A DNA stretch of 64,000 nucleotides from Phaeobacter sp. CECT 5382. Its GTDB lineage: Bacteria; Pseudomonadota; Alphaproteobacteria; Rhodobacterales; Rhodobacteraceae. Shown in pieces: positions 45,401 through 56,715 of this stretch (its first letter is position 1; the number at the start of each line of letters is the position of its first letter). The translations under genes were made by a program, and so were the position numbers. Location: NCBI RefSeq assembly GCF_001457775.1, contig NZ_CYSG01000004.1, positions 267,769 through 331,768 of the forward strand. Direction: 5' to 3'. The notes beneath the pieces were generated by a model. It had not been told where the DNA came from and ran no database searches. It saw nothing but the letters and a program-made list of their open reading frames with translations.

Positions 45401-45780
45401 CCAAATTCCGCCTTGGGTCGACGCATCTGATCCTGCATGAAAGCAGTTCGGTGGGGCCGTCGATGGGGATTTCAATGGACGGGGTCTATGATCTGAACTC
45501 TGGGGCATTAAACATGCGCGGGGTGATTTCTCCGATCTATCTGATCAACGCTATTGGACGGGTGATTGCTCGCAAAGGCGAGGGCCTGATCGGATTTGCC
45601 TTCAGACTGCGCGGCACGGCGGATGATCCCAAAGTCAGCGTCAATCCGTTGTCGGCACTGGCGCCTGGCATGTTCCGGGAGTTGTTCCGTGGCAAGGCCC
45701 CAACCGTGCCGGGCGCACCGGAAGAGCCCCATGTTCCCAATCCCGATCACCGTCCCAAAAACGATGGCGGTGCCCGTTAA
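42442..45780 (+). CDS. AsmA-like/DUF3971 (YhdP-type) large membrane-anchored protein
   Basis: A 1112-residue protein with one N-terminal membrane helix (GLVWFLALGCFLAAGALYFG), a DUF3971 domain (about 200-600) and an AsmA-like C-terminal region (about 850-1080; ARGGFNGQFSGRLNGATPVSG, GILRHGRGGSFDMTL, KNAPSMAALLNAISVVGLLDELTGGGILFTGIEAKFRLG). It is predicted as a long beta-taco bridge in the periplasm moving phospholipids toward the outer membrane, as for YhdP and TamB. The role is by family analogy. A weak GAGG lies 11 nt upstream. It is divergent from bcp. Confidence 0.88.
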   Translation: MVAAPGKRRRMWRLLRGLVWFLALGCFLAAGALYFGIGTRMAAPLWLRQQVEERIENDLNGMQIEFGEIHMVVNRGWRPRIGLRDIRLLAADGASIMQLADAEVSLAMRPLLQGRIQPKRIALSGLYVNLRRESDGIALSFSETGSPLRQAGNLAELIEQWDRQFEMPVLSALTEMSTAGVTLRYEDARLGRVWTLDGGHVKLTRSGPTLTVSSGFSVLSGRQDVGLMEANYKSDIGDAAAEFGILVSDIASEDIALQAPALGWLEVLKATISGSLRGGIASDGALLPLSASLQIGQGVIQPSQETLPIPIHRAHSYFTYFPAEQALQFDELRLESGWGSGTVAGRALLAGVQDGRLTDLVGQLRFTDLTLNPRQLYEQPQVFTNVTADFRLQPIPFRFQLGEMLIAHESSHIRVEGRIDAGHEGWNYALDAQADQLDLSQVKSLWPEGAAEKPRKWVRDNVFQAQAQDVNFALRGKGSQKPFVSLDAGFSGAEVKFQKHLPHLREGAGHFSLYGPRMVIVATEGTVTADQGGSVAVAGTSFIIPDTSVKNGTPGIARIVASGPVTAGLSLLNRPPLSIMDKADLPVELATGQVQVTGTLALPLKEGVLPEEILYHYRGMVSQVQTSVLVPGHEVAAQSLTLRGDQSQVELSGAGFLSGIPLTASWRQIIGAKANGTSQVTGTVEISRQAVETLQIGLPQGSVGGTGRGTYQLDISPDTAPRFQLSSDLTGLELRMSPVSWRKPPSVSGKLDLVARLATPVEVQSLSFAAPGLTAQGRVTTKADGGLDRAVLSSVTVGNWMRGSAVFLGRNGNVPALELTSGTLDMRKAPFTGASGSSSGGGSDETGPISMRLDRLQVTDSIALTGFSGNFSARGGFNGQFSGRLNGATPVSGVVVPQEGGVATRIRSEDAGGVFQAAGILRHGRGGSFDMTLVPADVAGEYDGTIKVKNTRIKNAPSMAALLNAISVVGLLDELTGGGILFTGIEAKFRLGSTHLILHESSSVGPSMGISMDGVYDLNSGALNMRGVISPIYLINAIGRVIARKGEGLIGFAFRLRGTADDPKVSVNPLSALAPGMFRELFRGKAPTVPGAPEEPHVPNPDHRPKNDGGAR

Positions 45781-45879
45781 CGACCCGGTACCGTACATAG
45801 GCCACAAAGCGTGCATCTGCAAAACAAAGGGTGCGCAAATCTCATGGTCAAGCTGCGCCAAACCTCGTAAAGGAGCGGC

Positions 45880-46950
45880 ATGAAACTCAGTGATTTTGAT
45901 TTTGATCTGCCCGAAGATCTAATTGCAACCCGCCCAGCAAGCCCACGTAGTGCGGCGCGCATGCTTGTGGCCGATGGGGATGCCTTGACCGATACTCATG
46001 TCGGTGATCTTTTGACTTGGCTCAGCCCGGGGGACCGGCTGGTCCTGAACGATACTAAAGTGATCCCCGCGCGGCTTTCAGGTTTGCGCCATCGGGTCTC
46101 AGCCGAGGGCGAGACCGCAGCCAAAATCGAAGTCACACTGCTGGACCCGCGCGCTGATGGAACCTGGTCAAGCCTGCTCAAGCCGATGAAAAAGATTAAA
46201 ATCGGTGAAGAAATTGTCTTTTCACAGGATCTGACAGCAGAGCTGGTCGGAAAAGAAGACGGGCAAGGAATGCTGCGTTTCAATCTGGTCGGCGATGATT
46301 TTGATGCGGCGCTGGCCGAAGCTGGCATGATGCCGCTGCCGCCCTATATTGCCGCCAAACGCCCTGCGGATGCGCAGGACAAGGAAGACTATCAAACCGT
46401 CTGGGCCCGGCATTCTGGCGCGGTTGCAGCACCTACGGCCTCGTTGCATTTTGATGCCCCCCTGTTGGAGGCTTTGCGCAACAGGGGAGTGCAGTTTACC
46501 TATGTAACGCTGCATGTGGGGGCAGGGACGTTTTTGCCGGTCAAGGTCGAAGACGTGACCAGCCACAAGATGCATGCGGAATGGGGGCAGGTGAGTGCTG
46601 AGGCCGCCGCTGAAATTAATGCTACCAAGGCGGCTGGTGGGCGGGTCATCCCGGTTGGCACCACGGCACTGCGTTTGATCGAAAGTGCAGCCCGGTCTGG
46701 TCAGGTGGAGCCCTGGGAAGGCGAGACGGATATTTTTATCTATCCAGGTTTCACCTTTCATGCAGCTGACGCGCTCATGACAAATTTCCATCTGCCGAAA
46801 TCAACACTTTTGATGTTGATCTCTGCCCTGATGGGACAGGAACGCGTCCGCGACATCTACGCGCATGCCGTGAAAAACTGCTATCGGTTCTTTTCTTATG
46901 GCGATGCGTCGCTTTTATTACCTCATGGGGCGAAAACGCCGCAGAAGTGA
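45880..46950 (+). CDS. queA: S-adenosylmethionine:tRNA ribosyltransferase-isomerase
   Basis: Forms epoxyqueuosine in the wobble position of tRNAs for Asp, Asn, His and Tyr using SAM as a ribosyl donor. The 356 residues have the expected start [85 protein letters not shown] and [17 protein letters not shown]. The ATG is preceded by AAAGGAG. It is a single gene with no close partner. Confidence 0.98.
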   Translation: MKLSDFDFDLPEDLIATRPASPRSAARMLVADGDALTDTHVGDLLTWLSPGDRLVLNDTKVIPARLSGLRHRVSAEGETAAKIEVTLLDPRADGTWSSLLKPMKKIKIGEEIVFSQDLTAELVGKEDGQGMLRFNLVGDDFDAALAEAGMMPLPPYIAAKRPADAQDKEDYQTVWARHSGAVAAPTASLHFDAPLLEALRNRGVQFTYVTLHVGAGTFLPVKVEDVTSHKMHAEWGQVSAEAAAEINATKAAGGRVIPVGTTALRLIESAARSGQVEPWEGETDIFIYPGFTFHAADALMTNFHLPKSTLLMLISALMGQERVRDIYAHAVKNCYRFFSYGDASLLLPHGAKTPQK

Positions 46951-47144
46951 CGCGAATAAGCGTAGACAAGCGCGCGCAGGATCCGCTCTGATCAGAGCTG
47001 GATCGTGTCATCACAACGCAATCTTAAAAACCGATACCCGCCTCTTGAGCCAGGGGCATTCTCCGGTCTGAAACACTATGCGGGCGGGTGCTGCTTGGAC
47101 ATTTGTCCACGTGGTCTCTGCGCGTTGGCAAAGGAGCCACCACG

Positions 47145-48419
47145 ATGCTGCAGGTCTTGTCGAGCGCTTGGGCGCTGCTTTTGGGCATGGGAATGCTGAT
47201 GATAGGCAATGGTATGCAGGGCACCATTCTGGGTGTGCGCGGCGCCATGGAGGGATTCTCCACACTTCAGATGTCCTTTGTGATGTCGGCCTATTTTATC
47301 GGCTTTCTGGGAGGGTCGCGTCTGGCGCCCGAGATGATCCGCCGGGTCGGTCACGTGCGGGTCTTTGCGGCCCTTGCCTCGCTGATCTCGGCGGTGATGA
47401 TCCTCTATCCGGCGGTCGCCAATCCGATTGCATGGATGCTTGGGCGCGTATTGATCGGGTTCTGTTTCTCCGGTGTGTATGTCACCGCCGAAAGTTGGCT
47501 GAACAATGCCGCAGATAACGCTAACCGGGGCAAGGCGCTGTCACTTTATATGATCGTGCAGACTTTTGGCATTGTATCGGCTCAGGCTCTGATGCTGGTG
47601 GGAGATCCGACCGGGTATGAGACCTTTGTTATCGCGTCGGTCGTGATCTCGGTCTCCTTTGCACCCATTTTGCTGTCGATCTCGCCGACGCCGGCCTTTG
47701 AGACCACCAAACCGATGTCGTTGCGCCAGCTGATGGATGTCTCGCCGCTGGGCTGTGTAGGGATGTTCCTGCTTGGCGGGGTGTTCTCAGCGCAGTTTGG
47801 CATGAGCGCGGTTTACGCCGCCGAGGCCGGGTTGACGCTGTCACAGATCTCGATTTTCATCGCGACCTTCTATATCGGCGCCATTATCTTGCAGTACCCG
47901 CTGGGTTGGATGTCGGACTGGATGGATCGCCGGGTTTTGGTGCTTGGGGTATCTGCCCTGGGCGGTGGCGCTGCCATCATGGGCATGATGATGGGAGGGG
48001 ACTACACCTACCTGCTGATTGCGGCCTTCTTTATTGGCGGCATGTCGAACCCGCTCTATTCGCTGCTGATCGCCCATACCAACGATTATCTGGACCATGA
48101 TGATATGGCTGCGGCCTCTGGTGGGCTGGTCTTTATCAACGGGCTGGGGGCTATCGCCGGGCCGCTGATCACCGGCTGGATGATGAGTGATGCGGCTTTT
48201 GGTCCGGCGGGGTATTTCCTGTTCATGGCCATCTTGCTGGTGGCTTTGGCCATCTATGCGCTCTACCGGACAACTCAGCGGGCGGCGATTCCCTCCGAGG
48301 ATACCGGGATTATGTCTCCAATGACGCCAACCGGCTCGCCGGTGGTGGTGGAATTTGCCCAAGAATATGCCATCGACACCGATATCGAAGAGCAAGAAGC
48401 CGCCAGTGAGGCGGGTTGA
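47145..48419 (+). CDS. MFS transporter (YcaD/UMF-like)
   Basis: A 424-residue protein with twelve predicted membrane helices, in two halves separated by a loop near IEDPTPAFE-like SISPTPAFETTKPM. It carries the MFS loop motif GWMSDWMDRRVLVLG and GGMSNPLYSLLIAHTNDYLDHDDMAAASGGLVFINGLGA. The ATG at 47145 was preferred over the upstream TTG because AAGGAG ends 8 nt before it and the first helix begins there. The substrate is unknown. The cytoplasmic C-tail is acidic (DIEEQEAASEAG). Confidence 0.88.
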   Translation: MLQVLSSAWALLLGMGMLMIGNGMQGTILGVRGAMEGFSTLQMSFVMSAYFIGFLGGSRLAPEMIRRVGHVRVFAALASLISAVMILYPAVANPIAWMLGRVLIGFCFSGVYVTAESWLNNAADNANRGKALSLYMIVQTFGIVSAQALMLVGDPTGYETFVIASVVISVSFAPILLSISPTPAFETTKPMSLRQLMDVSPLGCVGMFLLGGVFSAQFGMSAVYAAEAGLTLSQISIFIATFYIGAIILQYPLGWMSDWMDRRVLVLGVSALGGGAAIMGMMMGGDYTYLLIAAFFIGGMSNPLYSLLIAHTNDYLDHDDMAAASGGLVFINGLGAIAGPLITGWMMSDAAFGPAGYFLFMAILLVALAIYALYRTTQRAAIPSEDTGIMSPMTPTGSPVVVEFAQEYAIDTDIEEQEAASEAG

Positions 48420-48460
48420 TTGCGCTAACCTTTTGCTCTTGTGAGTAATATTTCAACAAA

Positions 48461-48498
48461 TGACCCGAGATGTTGCAAAAAGTGACCTCGGGTCACTT
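48461..48498. promoter_or_regulatory. Overlapping inverted repeats upstream of the DUF924 gene
   Basis: TGACCCGAG (48461-48469) can pair with CTCGGGTCA (48487-48495). The second arm is itself the right side of a perfect palindrome AAGTGACC-TCG-GGTCACTT (48480-48498). The two structures are mutually exclusive. No T-run follows, so this looks like an operator or RNA switch rather than a terminator. A TATAAA (48536-48541) lies downstream. Confidence 0.5.
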
Positions 48499-48558
48499 GT
48501 CAAATACACGTAAAAACGTCTGAACTTAACCTCAGTATAAATACGTGGAGATGGACCG

Positions 48559-49137
48559 ATGCAGGGGCCCGAAGAAGTTCTTAAGTTCTGGCTGGATGAG
48601 GTTGGTGAAAAAGGCTGGTATCTGAGCAATACCGAGCTGGATGACACTATCCGCACCCGTTTTAAGGCAACATGGGAGGCCGCGTTGAGCGGCAAATTCT
48701 CGATGTGGCTGACCTATCCGACGGGAACACTGGCCTATATCATTTTGATGGACCAGTTCCCGCGCAACATGTTTCGCGGCACCGGCGACGCGTTCCGGTC
48801 GGATCGTATGGCGCTTTGTGCGGCCAAGAACGCCATTCACAAAAAATGGGACTTGAAGGTTGACGAGCCCGCACGGCAGTTTTTCTACCTGCCGCTGATG
48901 CATTCGGAGAACCTGTGTGATCAGGAGCGCTGCGTGCGGTTGATGCTGGAGCGGATGCCAAAAAGTGGTGCGTCGAACATGTTGCACGCCCGGGCGCATC
49001 GCGAAGTCATCCGTCAGTTTGGTCGCTTTCCCTATCGCAACGAAGCTCTGTTGCGCCATAGCACCGCGCCAGAAATGGATTACGTCATGGCGGGCGGCTA
49101 CGGCGAAACCGTACGTGGCCTGCAGGCCACGGGCTAA
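48559..49137 (+). CDS. DUF924 family protein
   Basis: A 192-residue all-helical, TPR-like DUF924 protein. Its N-terminal PEEVLKFWLDEVGEKGWY is the standard family start, and later LTYPTGTLAYIILMDQFPRNMFRGTGDAFRSD, FFYLPLMHSENLCDQERCVRL and HREVIRQFGRFPYRNEAL are conserved. Function unknown in bacteria. GGAGATGG lies just before the ATG. The preceding intergenic region carries competing inverted repeats. Confidence 0.92.
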   Translation: MQGPEEVLKFWLDEVGEKGWYLSNTELDDTIRTRFKATWEAALSGKFSMWLTYPTGTLAYIILMDQFPRNMFRGTGDAFRSDRMALCAAKNAIHKKWDLKVDEPARQFFYLPLMHSENLCDQERCVRLMLERMPKSGASNMLHARAHREVIRQFGRFPYRNEALLRHSTAPEMDYVMAGGYGETVRGLQATG

Positions 49138-49191
49138 CTGTCCAAGAGCTGGGCACGACAAAGCCGGGCACGAATCTTTCAGACGGCGTTC

Positions 49192-49632
49192 CTAATCCAG
49201 CAGCGCCGTTATTTGTGGCAGGCTGTCTGCGGCGCAATCACTCAAACGTGGCACCCAAAGCGCCAGCCCAGCAGACAATTTTTCTGCGGCGGCTTCAGCT
49301 GCCTTTGCCATCACCTGTGCAGGCAGCTGCTTCAGGGCCTGTGTTTCCACTTTGAGCCCGATAGTTTGCCGCTCCAGTCTGGCAAGCCTCAACCGCATTT
49401 CGGTGCTGTCGGGGCCAGTGTCCCGCTCCAGCGTCTTGCTGAGTGCTGCCAGTTCCTGTGTCATGGTTTGGATCTCGACATGAACCGGCCTAAAATCGGC
49501 ACTGGTTTTTTCAAAACCATCTGAGACGGCTTCGGCGGCGGCAAACAGCTTCCACCCCAGAAACAGACAGAGAGCCAAAAGCAGCAGGCTGGCGTTGAAA
49601 AAGGCTTTGAAGAGATCAAACATAGGTTTCAT
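49192..49632 (-). CDS. Small membrane-anchored coiled-coil protein
   Basis: A 146-residue unknown protein with one N-terminal helix (FFNASLLLLALCLFLGWKLF) and a long amphipathic helical part (TEMRLRLARLERQTIGLKVETQALKQL). The start could be 49632 (MKPMFDL) or 49623 (MFDLFKAFF); neither has a clear ribosome binding site. It stands convergent to the DUF924 gene and divergent from lpd. No family was recognised. Confidence 0.6.
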   Translation of the reverse strand: MKPMFDLFKAFFNASLLLLALCLFLGWKLFAAAEAVSDGFEKTSADFRPVHVEIQTMTQELAALSKTLERDTGPDSTEMRLRLARLERQTIGLKVETQALKQLPAQVMAKAAEAAAEKLSAGLALWVPRLSDCAADSLPQITALLD

Positions 49633-49816
49633 TGGACAAAGATCACTTTGTGGTTGGGCAGAACTTTCTGGACTGGCAAGGCTGGCCTCTGCATCCTATG
49701 ATTTCAGGAATGCCGTAAAAATGCCAGTCACGCGGCTTTCCGTCATTGTTGAGAGGGCGGGTAATTTGGCATCACTTGTCGGTTCCGCATCTCAGAGATT
49801 GCAGAGAGGTGAAAAG

Positions 49817-49839
49817 TAGTTTAACGGTGAACTAGTTTA
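49817..49839 (+). promoter_or_regulatory. Operator-like palindrome upstream of lpd
   Basis: TAGTTTA-ACGG-TGAACTA (49817-49834) is a 7-bp inverted repeat with one mismatch, followed by a further overlapping TAGTTTA (49833-49839). It matches the pdhA operator in 15 of 18 positions when that site is read on the minus strand, and ends 32 bp upstream of the lpd start. Confidence 0.55.
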
Positions 49840-49866
49840 TTTTGATCCTGTTGGCGAGGGAATACC

Positions 49867-51261
49867 ATGGCCGCACAAACCTATGACCTGATCGTAATTG
49901 GCGCAGGCCCCGGCGGCTATGTCGCGGCCATTCGAGCCGCGCAGCTGGGACTGAAAACTGCGGTGATCGAACGCGAAAATCTGGGCGGTATCTGTCTGAA
50001 TTGGGGCTGTATTCCGACCAAAGCCCTGCTGCGGTCATCGGAGGTTTTCCACCTGATGGAACGGGCCAAGGAGTTTGGCTTGAGTGCCGACAAAATCGGC
50101 TATGATCTGGATGCGGTTGTGAAACGGTCGCGTGGCGTGGCGAAACAACTGTCCTCCGGCGTGGCGCATCTGCTGAAGAAGAACAAGGTCACCGTGGTGA
50201 TGGGCGAGGCGACGCTGCCTGCCAAGGGCAAGGTCAGCGTCAAGACCGCCAAAGGGTCTGAAGAACTTCAGGCCAAGAACATCATTTTGGCAACGGGCGC
50301 GCGCGCCCGCGAGCTGACCGGGCTCGAAGGGGACGGGGATCTGGTCTGGACCTACCGCGACGCACTAGTGCCTAGCCGGATGCCAAAGAAACTGCTGGTC
50401 ATTGGATCCGGCGCGATTGGGATCGAATTTGCCAGTTTCTACAACACGCTGGGCGCCGACACGACGGTTGTCGAGGTGATGGACCGGGTGCTGCCGGTGG
50501 AAGATGCTGAAATCAGTGCCTTTGCCAAGAAGAGCTTTACCAAGCAGGGCATGAAGATCATGGAGAAATCCACGGTCAAAAAGTTAGACCGGGGGCAGGG
50601 CAAGGTCACTGCCCATATTGAAACCGGCGGTAACACCCAGACGATGGAATTCGACACGGTGATTTCCGCTGTGGGCATCGTTGGCAATGTCGAAGGTCTG
50701 GGGCTGGAGGCGCTTGGCGTCAAACTGGACCGGACGCATGTGGTGACGGATGCCTATTGTCGCACGGGTGTCGAGGGGCTCTATGCCATCGGTGATATCG
50801 CCGGAGCCCCCTGGCTGGCTCATAAGGCGAGCCACGAAGGCGTCATGGTTGCGGATCTCATCGCAGGCAAACACGCGCATCCGGTCAAACCGGAAAGCAT
50901 CGCCGGCTGCACCTATTGCCAGCCACAGGTGGCAAGTGTGGGCTATAGCGAAGCCAAAGCGAAAGAGCTGGGCTATGATATCAAGGTTGGCCGCTTTCCC
51001 TTTATTGGCAATGGCAAGGCGATCGCATTGGGCGAAGCTGAAGGCATGATCAAGACCGTGTTTGACGCCAAGACCGGAGAGCTTCTGGGCGCGCATATGA
51101 TTGGTGCAGAAGTCACTGAACTGATCCAGGGCTATGTGGTGGGTCGCCAGCTGGAGACCACCGAAGAAGATCTGATGAATACGGTGTTCCCGCATCCCAC
51201 CCTGAGTGAAATGATGCATGAAAGCGTACTCGACGCCTTCGACCGGGTCATTCACATGTAA
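49867..51261 (+). CDS. lpd: Dihydrolipoyl dehydrogenase (E3)
   Basis: Re-oxidises dihydrolipoamide of the 2-oxoacid dehydrogenase complexes and passes electrons to NAD. It is a 464-residue flavoprotein with the FAD motif IGAGPGGYVAAIRAAQLG (11-28), redox cysteines 43 and 48 (GGICLNWGCIPTKAL), NAD motif IGSGAIGIEFASFY and the active HPTLSEMMHE near the C-terminus. It is unlinked to the pdhABC operon but has a similar palindrome in its promoter. A terminator follows. Confidence 0.98.
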   Translation: MAAQTYDLIVIGAGPGGYVAAIRAAQLGLKTAVIERENLGGICLNWGCIPTKALLRSSEVFHLMERAKEFGLSADKIGYDLDAVVKRSRGVAKQLSSGVAHLLKKNKVTVVMGEATLPAKGKVSVKTAKGSEELQAKNIILATGARARELTGLEGDGDLVWTYRDALVPSRMPKKLLVIGSGAIGIEFASFYNTLGADTTVVEVMDRVLPVEDAEISAFAKKSFTKQGMKIMEKSTVKKLDRGQGKVTAHIETGGNTQTMEFDTVISAVGIVGNVEGLGLEALGVKLDRTHVVTDAYCRTGVEGLYAIGDIAGAPWLAHKASHEGVMVADLIAGKHAHPVKPESIAGCTYCQPQVASVGYSEAKAKELGYDIKVGRFPFIGNGKAIALGEAEGMIKTVFDAKTGELLGAHMIGAEVTELIQGYVVGRQLETTEEDLMNTVFPHPTLSEMMHESVLDAFDRVIHM

Positions 51262-51299
51262 GCATCACGCCCTCTGCGGCGGGCGGCCAAATGACTGAA

Positions 51300-51336
51300 A
51301 CCGTGCAAGGGCCAGGCGGCGCTTGCGCGGTTTTTT
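51300..51336 (+). terminator. Rho-independent terminator of lpd
   Basis: ACCGTGCAAG (51300-51309) pairs with CTTGCGCGGT (51322-51331) with one G-U pair, followed by TTTTTG. Confidence 0.88.
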
Positions 51337-51777
51337 GCATCTGGTCAGTCAGGCAATAGATACCTGCGGGAGGCGGGCTGACCGCCGCGTCGGATCGCAC
51401 TGTTAAATAAAATCTTCATTTCTATTTACGGGGCTTTCAGGGGATTGCGACGGTAGTGCCTTATTTTTCCCATGTTTCGCGGCAAGGGTTTTAACGGTCG
51501 CAGCCATGAGTGGATACGCTGAAAAAAGCTGCGGATTTGTGGCCTTGAAATCAGAAGGATCCATTGTTTTCAATGGATTGATTGCCAAAATGAACGTCAA
51601 AAAACTGTTGAGCTGGAATGTCTTTAGCTTTTTTTCCGTCAACCGACTGCCCTGCCGTCCCACAAATGACAAAATGGAAATCCTGCGCAACTGGCACTCT
51701 GAAGTCGCCCGGTCTAGAACTGGGTGGTAGTCGCAGGGACGGTCTAGACCTTTCCTGACATCAGGGGAGCAAGGGTC
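51337..51777. other. Gene-poor interval before the second MFS gene
   Basis: These bases contain no convincing gene. Short frames on both strands (for example 51506-51730 plus) lack ribosome binding sites and show no family features. AT-richer than the surroundings, probably promoter DNA. Confidence 0.4.
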
Positions 51778-52950
51778 GTGACAGAACAGGGCAAAACCCG
51801 TTGGCCTCTGGTCTTTGCCATCTGGGCTGCAGGCCTTGGGGTTGCTGCCCAATACGGCAAGATCAGTATCGTCTTTGATCGACTGGCTCAGTTGTATCCA
51901 GATGCCGGAGCTAGCATCAGTTTCACCGTGTCTTTGGTGGGGCTCATGGGGATTGTCTTTGGTCTTGTGGCCGGGATGTTTGTCGCATCCTTCGGATTTC
52001 GGCGCACGATTGTCTGCTCCCTTTGGGTGGGGGCTGCGATGTCGGCGCTTCAAGCAATGCATCTGCCCTTTGCGATCTTCCTGGCAACACGCGTGATCGA
52101 AGGCCTGTCACATCTCGGTGTGGTGGTTGCCGCGCCGGTCCTGATGGCGCAGTTGAGCTCGAACCGGGACCGGGGGCTGGTCATGACCCTCTGGAGCACC
52201 TTCTTTGGGGTTGCCTTTACCCTTTTGGCCTGGCTCGGCCTGCCATTGGTCGCAGCACAGGGGGTGTTGGCGCTGTTTTGGATACATGCCGGTGTGATGG
52301 CGGGTCTGGCGCTTCTGCTCGGCTTCGCCCTGCGGGATGTTCCGGTTCCTGCGCGTGAGGCAAGACCCGCATTTAAGTCCCTGCCTGCTCTGCATCTGCC
52401 AGTTTATCGTTCGGCCTGGAAAGTGGCCCCGGCGGCTGGCTGGCTGTTCTATACCTGCTGTTTTGTCGCCATCCTGACCGTGATACCACCCTATATCGCC
52501 GTCGAGAGCCGCGGCTTTGTTCTGGGGGCCATGCCCCTGGCCAGCATTGCCGTGTCGATGACGGTTGGGGTGCAATTGCTGCGCCGTGTGTCTGCGGTGA
52601 CAGTGGTGCAAATGGGTTTCCTTTTCTGTGCGGCTTCTGTTCTCTGGCTTTGGGCGATGCCGGGATATCCGCTGGCCTGTATCACACTGGCGGGGGCTAT
52701 GGGGCTGGTGCAGGGGGCGTCCTTTGCGGCCATTCCCCAGCTCAATGAAAGCGCTGCCGCACGCGCCGAATCCAGTGGCGTGCTGGCTCAGTCCGGCAAT
52801 CTTGGCAATACTATCGGAACTCCGCTGATGGTCGCAGCCCTTGGGGTTTCCGGCTTTGGCGGGTTGATGGCGACGCTTTTGGTGCTTTTCCTAGGCGGCT
52901 TTGGTGTGCATGTCTTTCTTGCGGCTCAAAGGCGCGGTGTGGGGGGCTAG
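51778..52950 (+). CDS. MFS transporter
   Basis: A 390-residue major-facilitator protein with about twelve helices. The A-like motif is between helices 2 and 3 (GMFVASFGFRRTIVCS), and GRxxxG-like residues are in RVIEGLSHLGVVVAAPVLMAQL. Start GTG at 51778, preceded by AGCAAGGG. It is close to cyanate- or NNP-type carriers in organisation, but the substrate cannot be inferred. Single gene ahead of uvrA. Confidence 0.85.
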   Translation: MTEQGKTRWPLVFAIWAAGLGVAAQYGKISIVFDRLAQLYPDAGASISFTVSLVGLMGIVFGLVAGMFVASFGFRRTIVCSLWVGAAMSALQAMHLPFAIFLATRVIEGLSHLGVVVAAPVLMAQLSSNRDRGLVMTLWSTFFGVAFTLLAWLGLPLVAAQGVLALFWIHAGVMAGLALLLGFALRDVPVPAREARPAFKSLPALHLPVYRSAWKVAPAAGWLFYTCCFVAILTVIPPYIAVESRGFVLGAMPLASIAVSMTVGVQLLRRVSAVTVVQMGFLFCAASVLWLWAMPGYPLACITLAGAMGLVQGASFAAIPQLNESAAARAESSGVLAQSGNLGNTIGTPLMVAALGVSGFGGLMATLLVLFLGGFGVHVFLAAQRRGVGG

Positions 52951-53041
52951 CTCCTGGCGGTTTAGATCCTCTCGGTGGAGGATGCTGCAGAATAGCGGTG
53001 TTCACCAGATATGGCGGTATCACGCCACAAAGTTAGAATAT

Positions 53042-53056
53042 GTTCCGCTAACGTTC
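53042..53056 (+). promoter_or_regulatory. LexA (SOS) box of uvrA
   Basis: GTTCCGCTAACGTTC is an exact match to the alphaproteobacterial LexA site GTTC-N7-GTTC. It lies 142 bp before the uvrA start codon. Confidence 0.8.
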
Positions 53057-53198
53057 TCATTTTTTTGTTGGAGACTCACGCAGCAATGCCTATCTGTTAA
53101 CTCAATGACCGGCCCCGGCTCTGTCCCTGTGAATGACGCCCCTTTCGGGTTTCAATGCGGGACTTGGGACTGGGCGTCTGGTTTGACATGAGGACAGA

Positions 53199-56057
<2,859 letters not shown>

Positions 56058-56083
56058 GCTTTGCCCCTTTGGGAAACTCTGCC

Positions 56084-56116
56084 AAAAGGGGGGGGCTCAC
56101 TGCCCCCCCTTTTTTG
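56084..56116. terminator. Terminator between uvrA and the convergent membrane-protein gene
   Basis: AAAAGGGGGGG pairs with CCCCCCCTTTTTT around a CTCACTG loop (stem about 56084-56116). T-runs on both strands make it bidirectional. Confidence 0.88.
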
Positions 56117-56145
56117 CACGCATGGTTGGCCATCAGGTGCGGGGT

Positions 56146-56583
56146 TCAGGCTGCGGTCGTCTGTTCCTGCTTGCTTCCCAAAAGAAGCGGAACCAGAAAG
56201 AGTGCCAGAAACCCTGTGTTCATCAGCAGATTGAACCACGCACCCGCAAGGTAGGAGCCGAAACAGTCGGGCAGATACCAGGCCAAAAGGCCCGGCAGAA
56301 GGATCTTTCGGCCGTGTTGAGGGGTTCGTGCATAGACTAGCTCCGTCACCTGCCAGACCAGAGTGCCCAGCCCTACCATGAGGCCGCCGGAAATGGCCAT
56401 CAGCAAGGCTTCGCTGTCACTGTCGATGTTTTGTGCGCGGTCCAGCGGCAGATGCGCCAAATCCAGAAACCAGTCGAAGAGAAACTTGAGCGAGGTCGCC
56501 GGGAAGATAGCCATGGCCAGTCCGAAAGCTATCGTGGCCATTGATGCTAATTTCAAACCCTGGATGGCATTTTCATGTTTCAT
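56146..56583 (-). CDS. Hypothetical membrane protein
   Basis: A 145-residue integral membrane protein with four probable helices (MATIAFGLAMAIFPA, ALLMAISGGLMVGLGTLVW, ILLPGLLAWYLPDCFGSYL, TGFLALFLVPLLLG). No motif links it to a named family. It starts opposite to an XRE-type regulator with a palindrome in the shared 130-bp intergenic region, so it is a likely target of that regulator. Confidence 0.75.
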   Translation of the reverse strand: MKHENAIQGLKLASMATIAFGLAMAIFPATSLKFLFDWFLDLAHLPLDRAQNIDSDSEALLMAISGGLMVGLGTLVWQVTELVYARTPQHGRKILLPGLLAWYLPDCFGSYLAGAWFNLLMNTGFLALFLVPLLLGSKQEQTTAA

Positions 56584-56648
56584 GGCAGTATATCCCTTTT
56601 GTTGAACCTGATAGGGCCAGAATGACCTGCCCCTGATTCACAAAACAA

Positions 56649-56663
56649 TTACCTTGCAGGTAA
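56649..56663. promoter_or_regulatory. Palindrome in the divergent XRE regulator promoter
   Basis: TTACCT-TGC-AGGTAA, a perfect 6-bp inverted repeat, lies between the membrane-protein gene (start 56583, minus) and the XRE gene (start 56716, plus). It has the size and symmetry expected for an HTH-dimer operator. Confidence 0.5.
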
Positions 56664-56715
56664 GTGCTTTTGGCTCCTGTCTGCTCTAGTCTTTGACCAG
56701 ACAGGGAGAGGCGTG

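Noticed and set aside
51403..52062. Minus-strand ORF of 219 codons
   Set aside because: Half is antisense to the MFS gene and the rest lies in AT-rich intergenic DNA; no recognisable motif.
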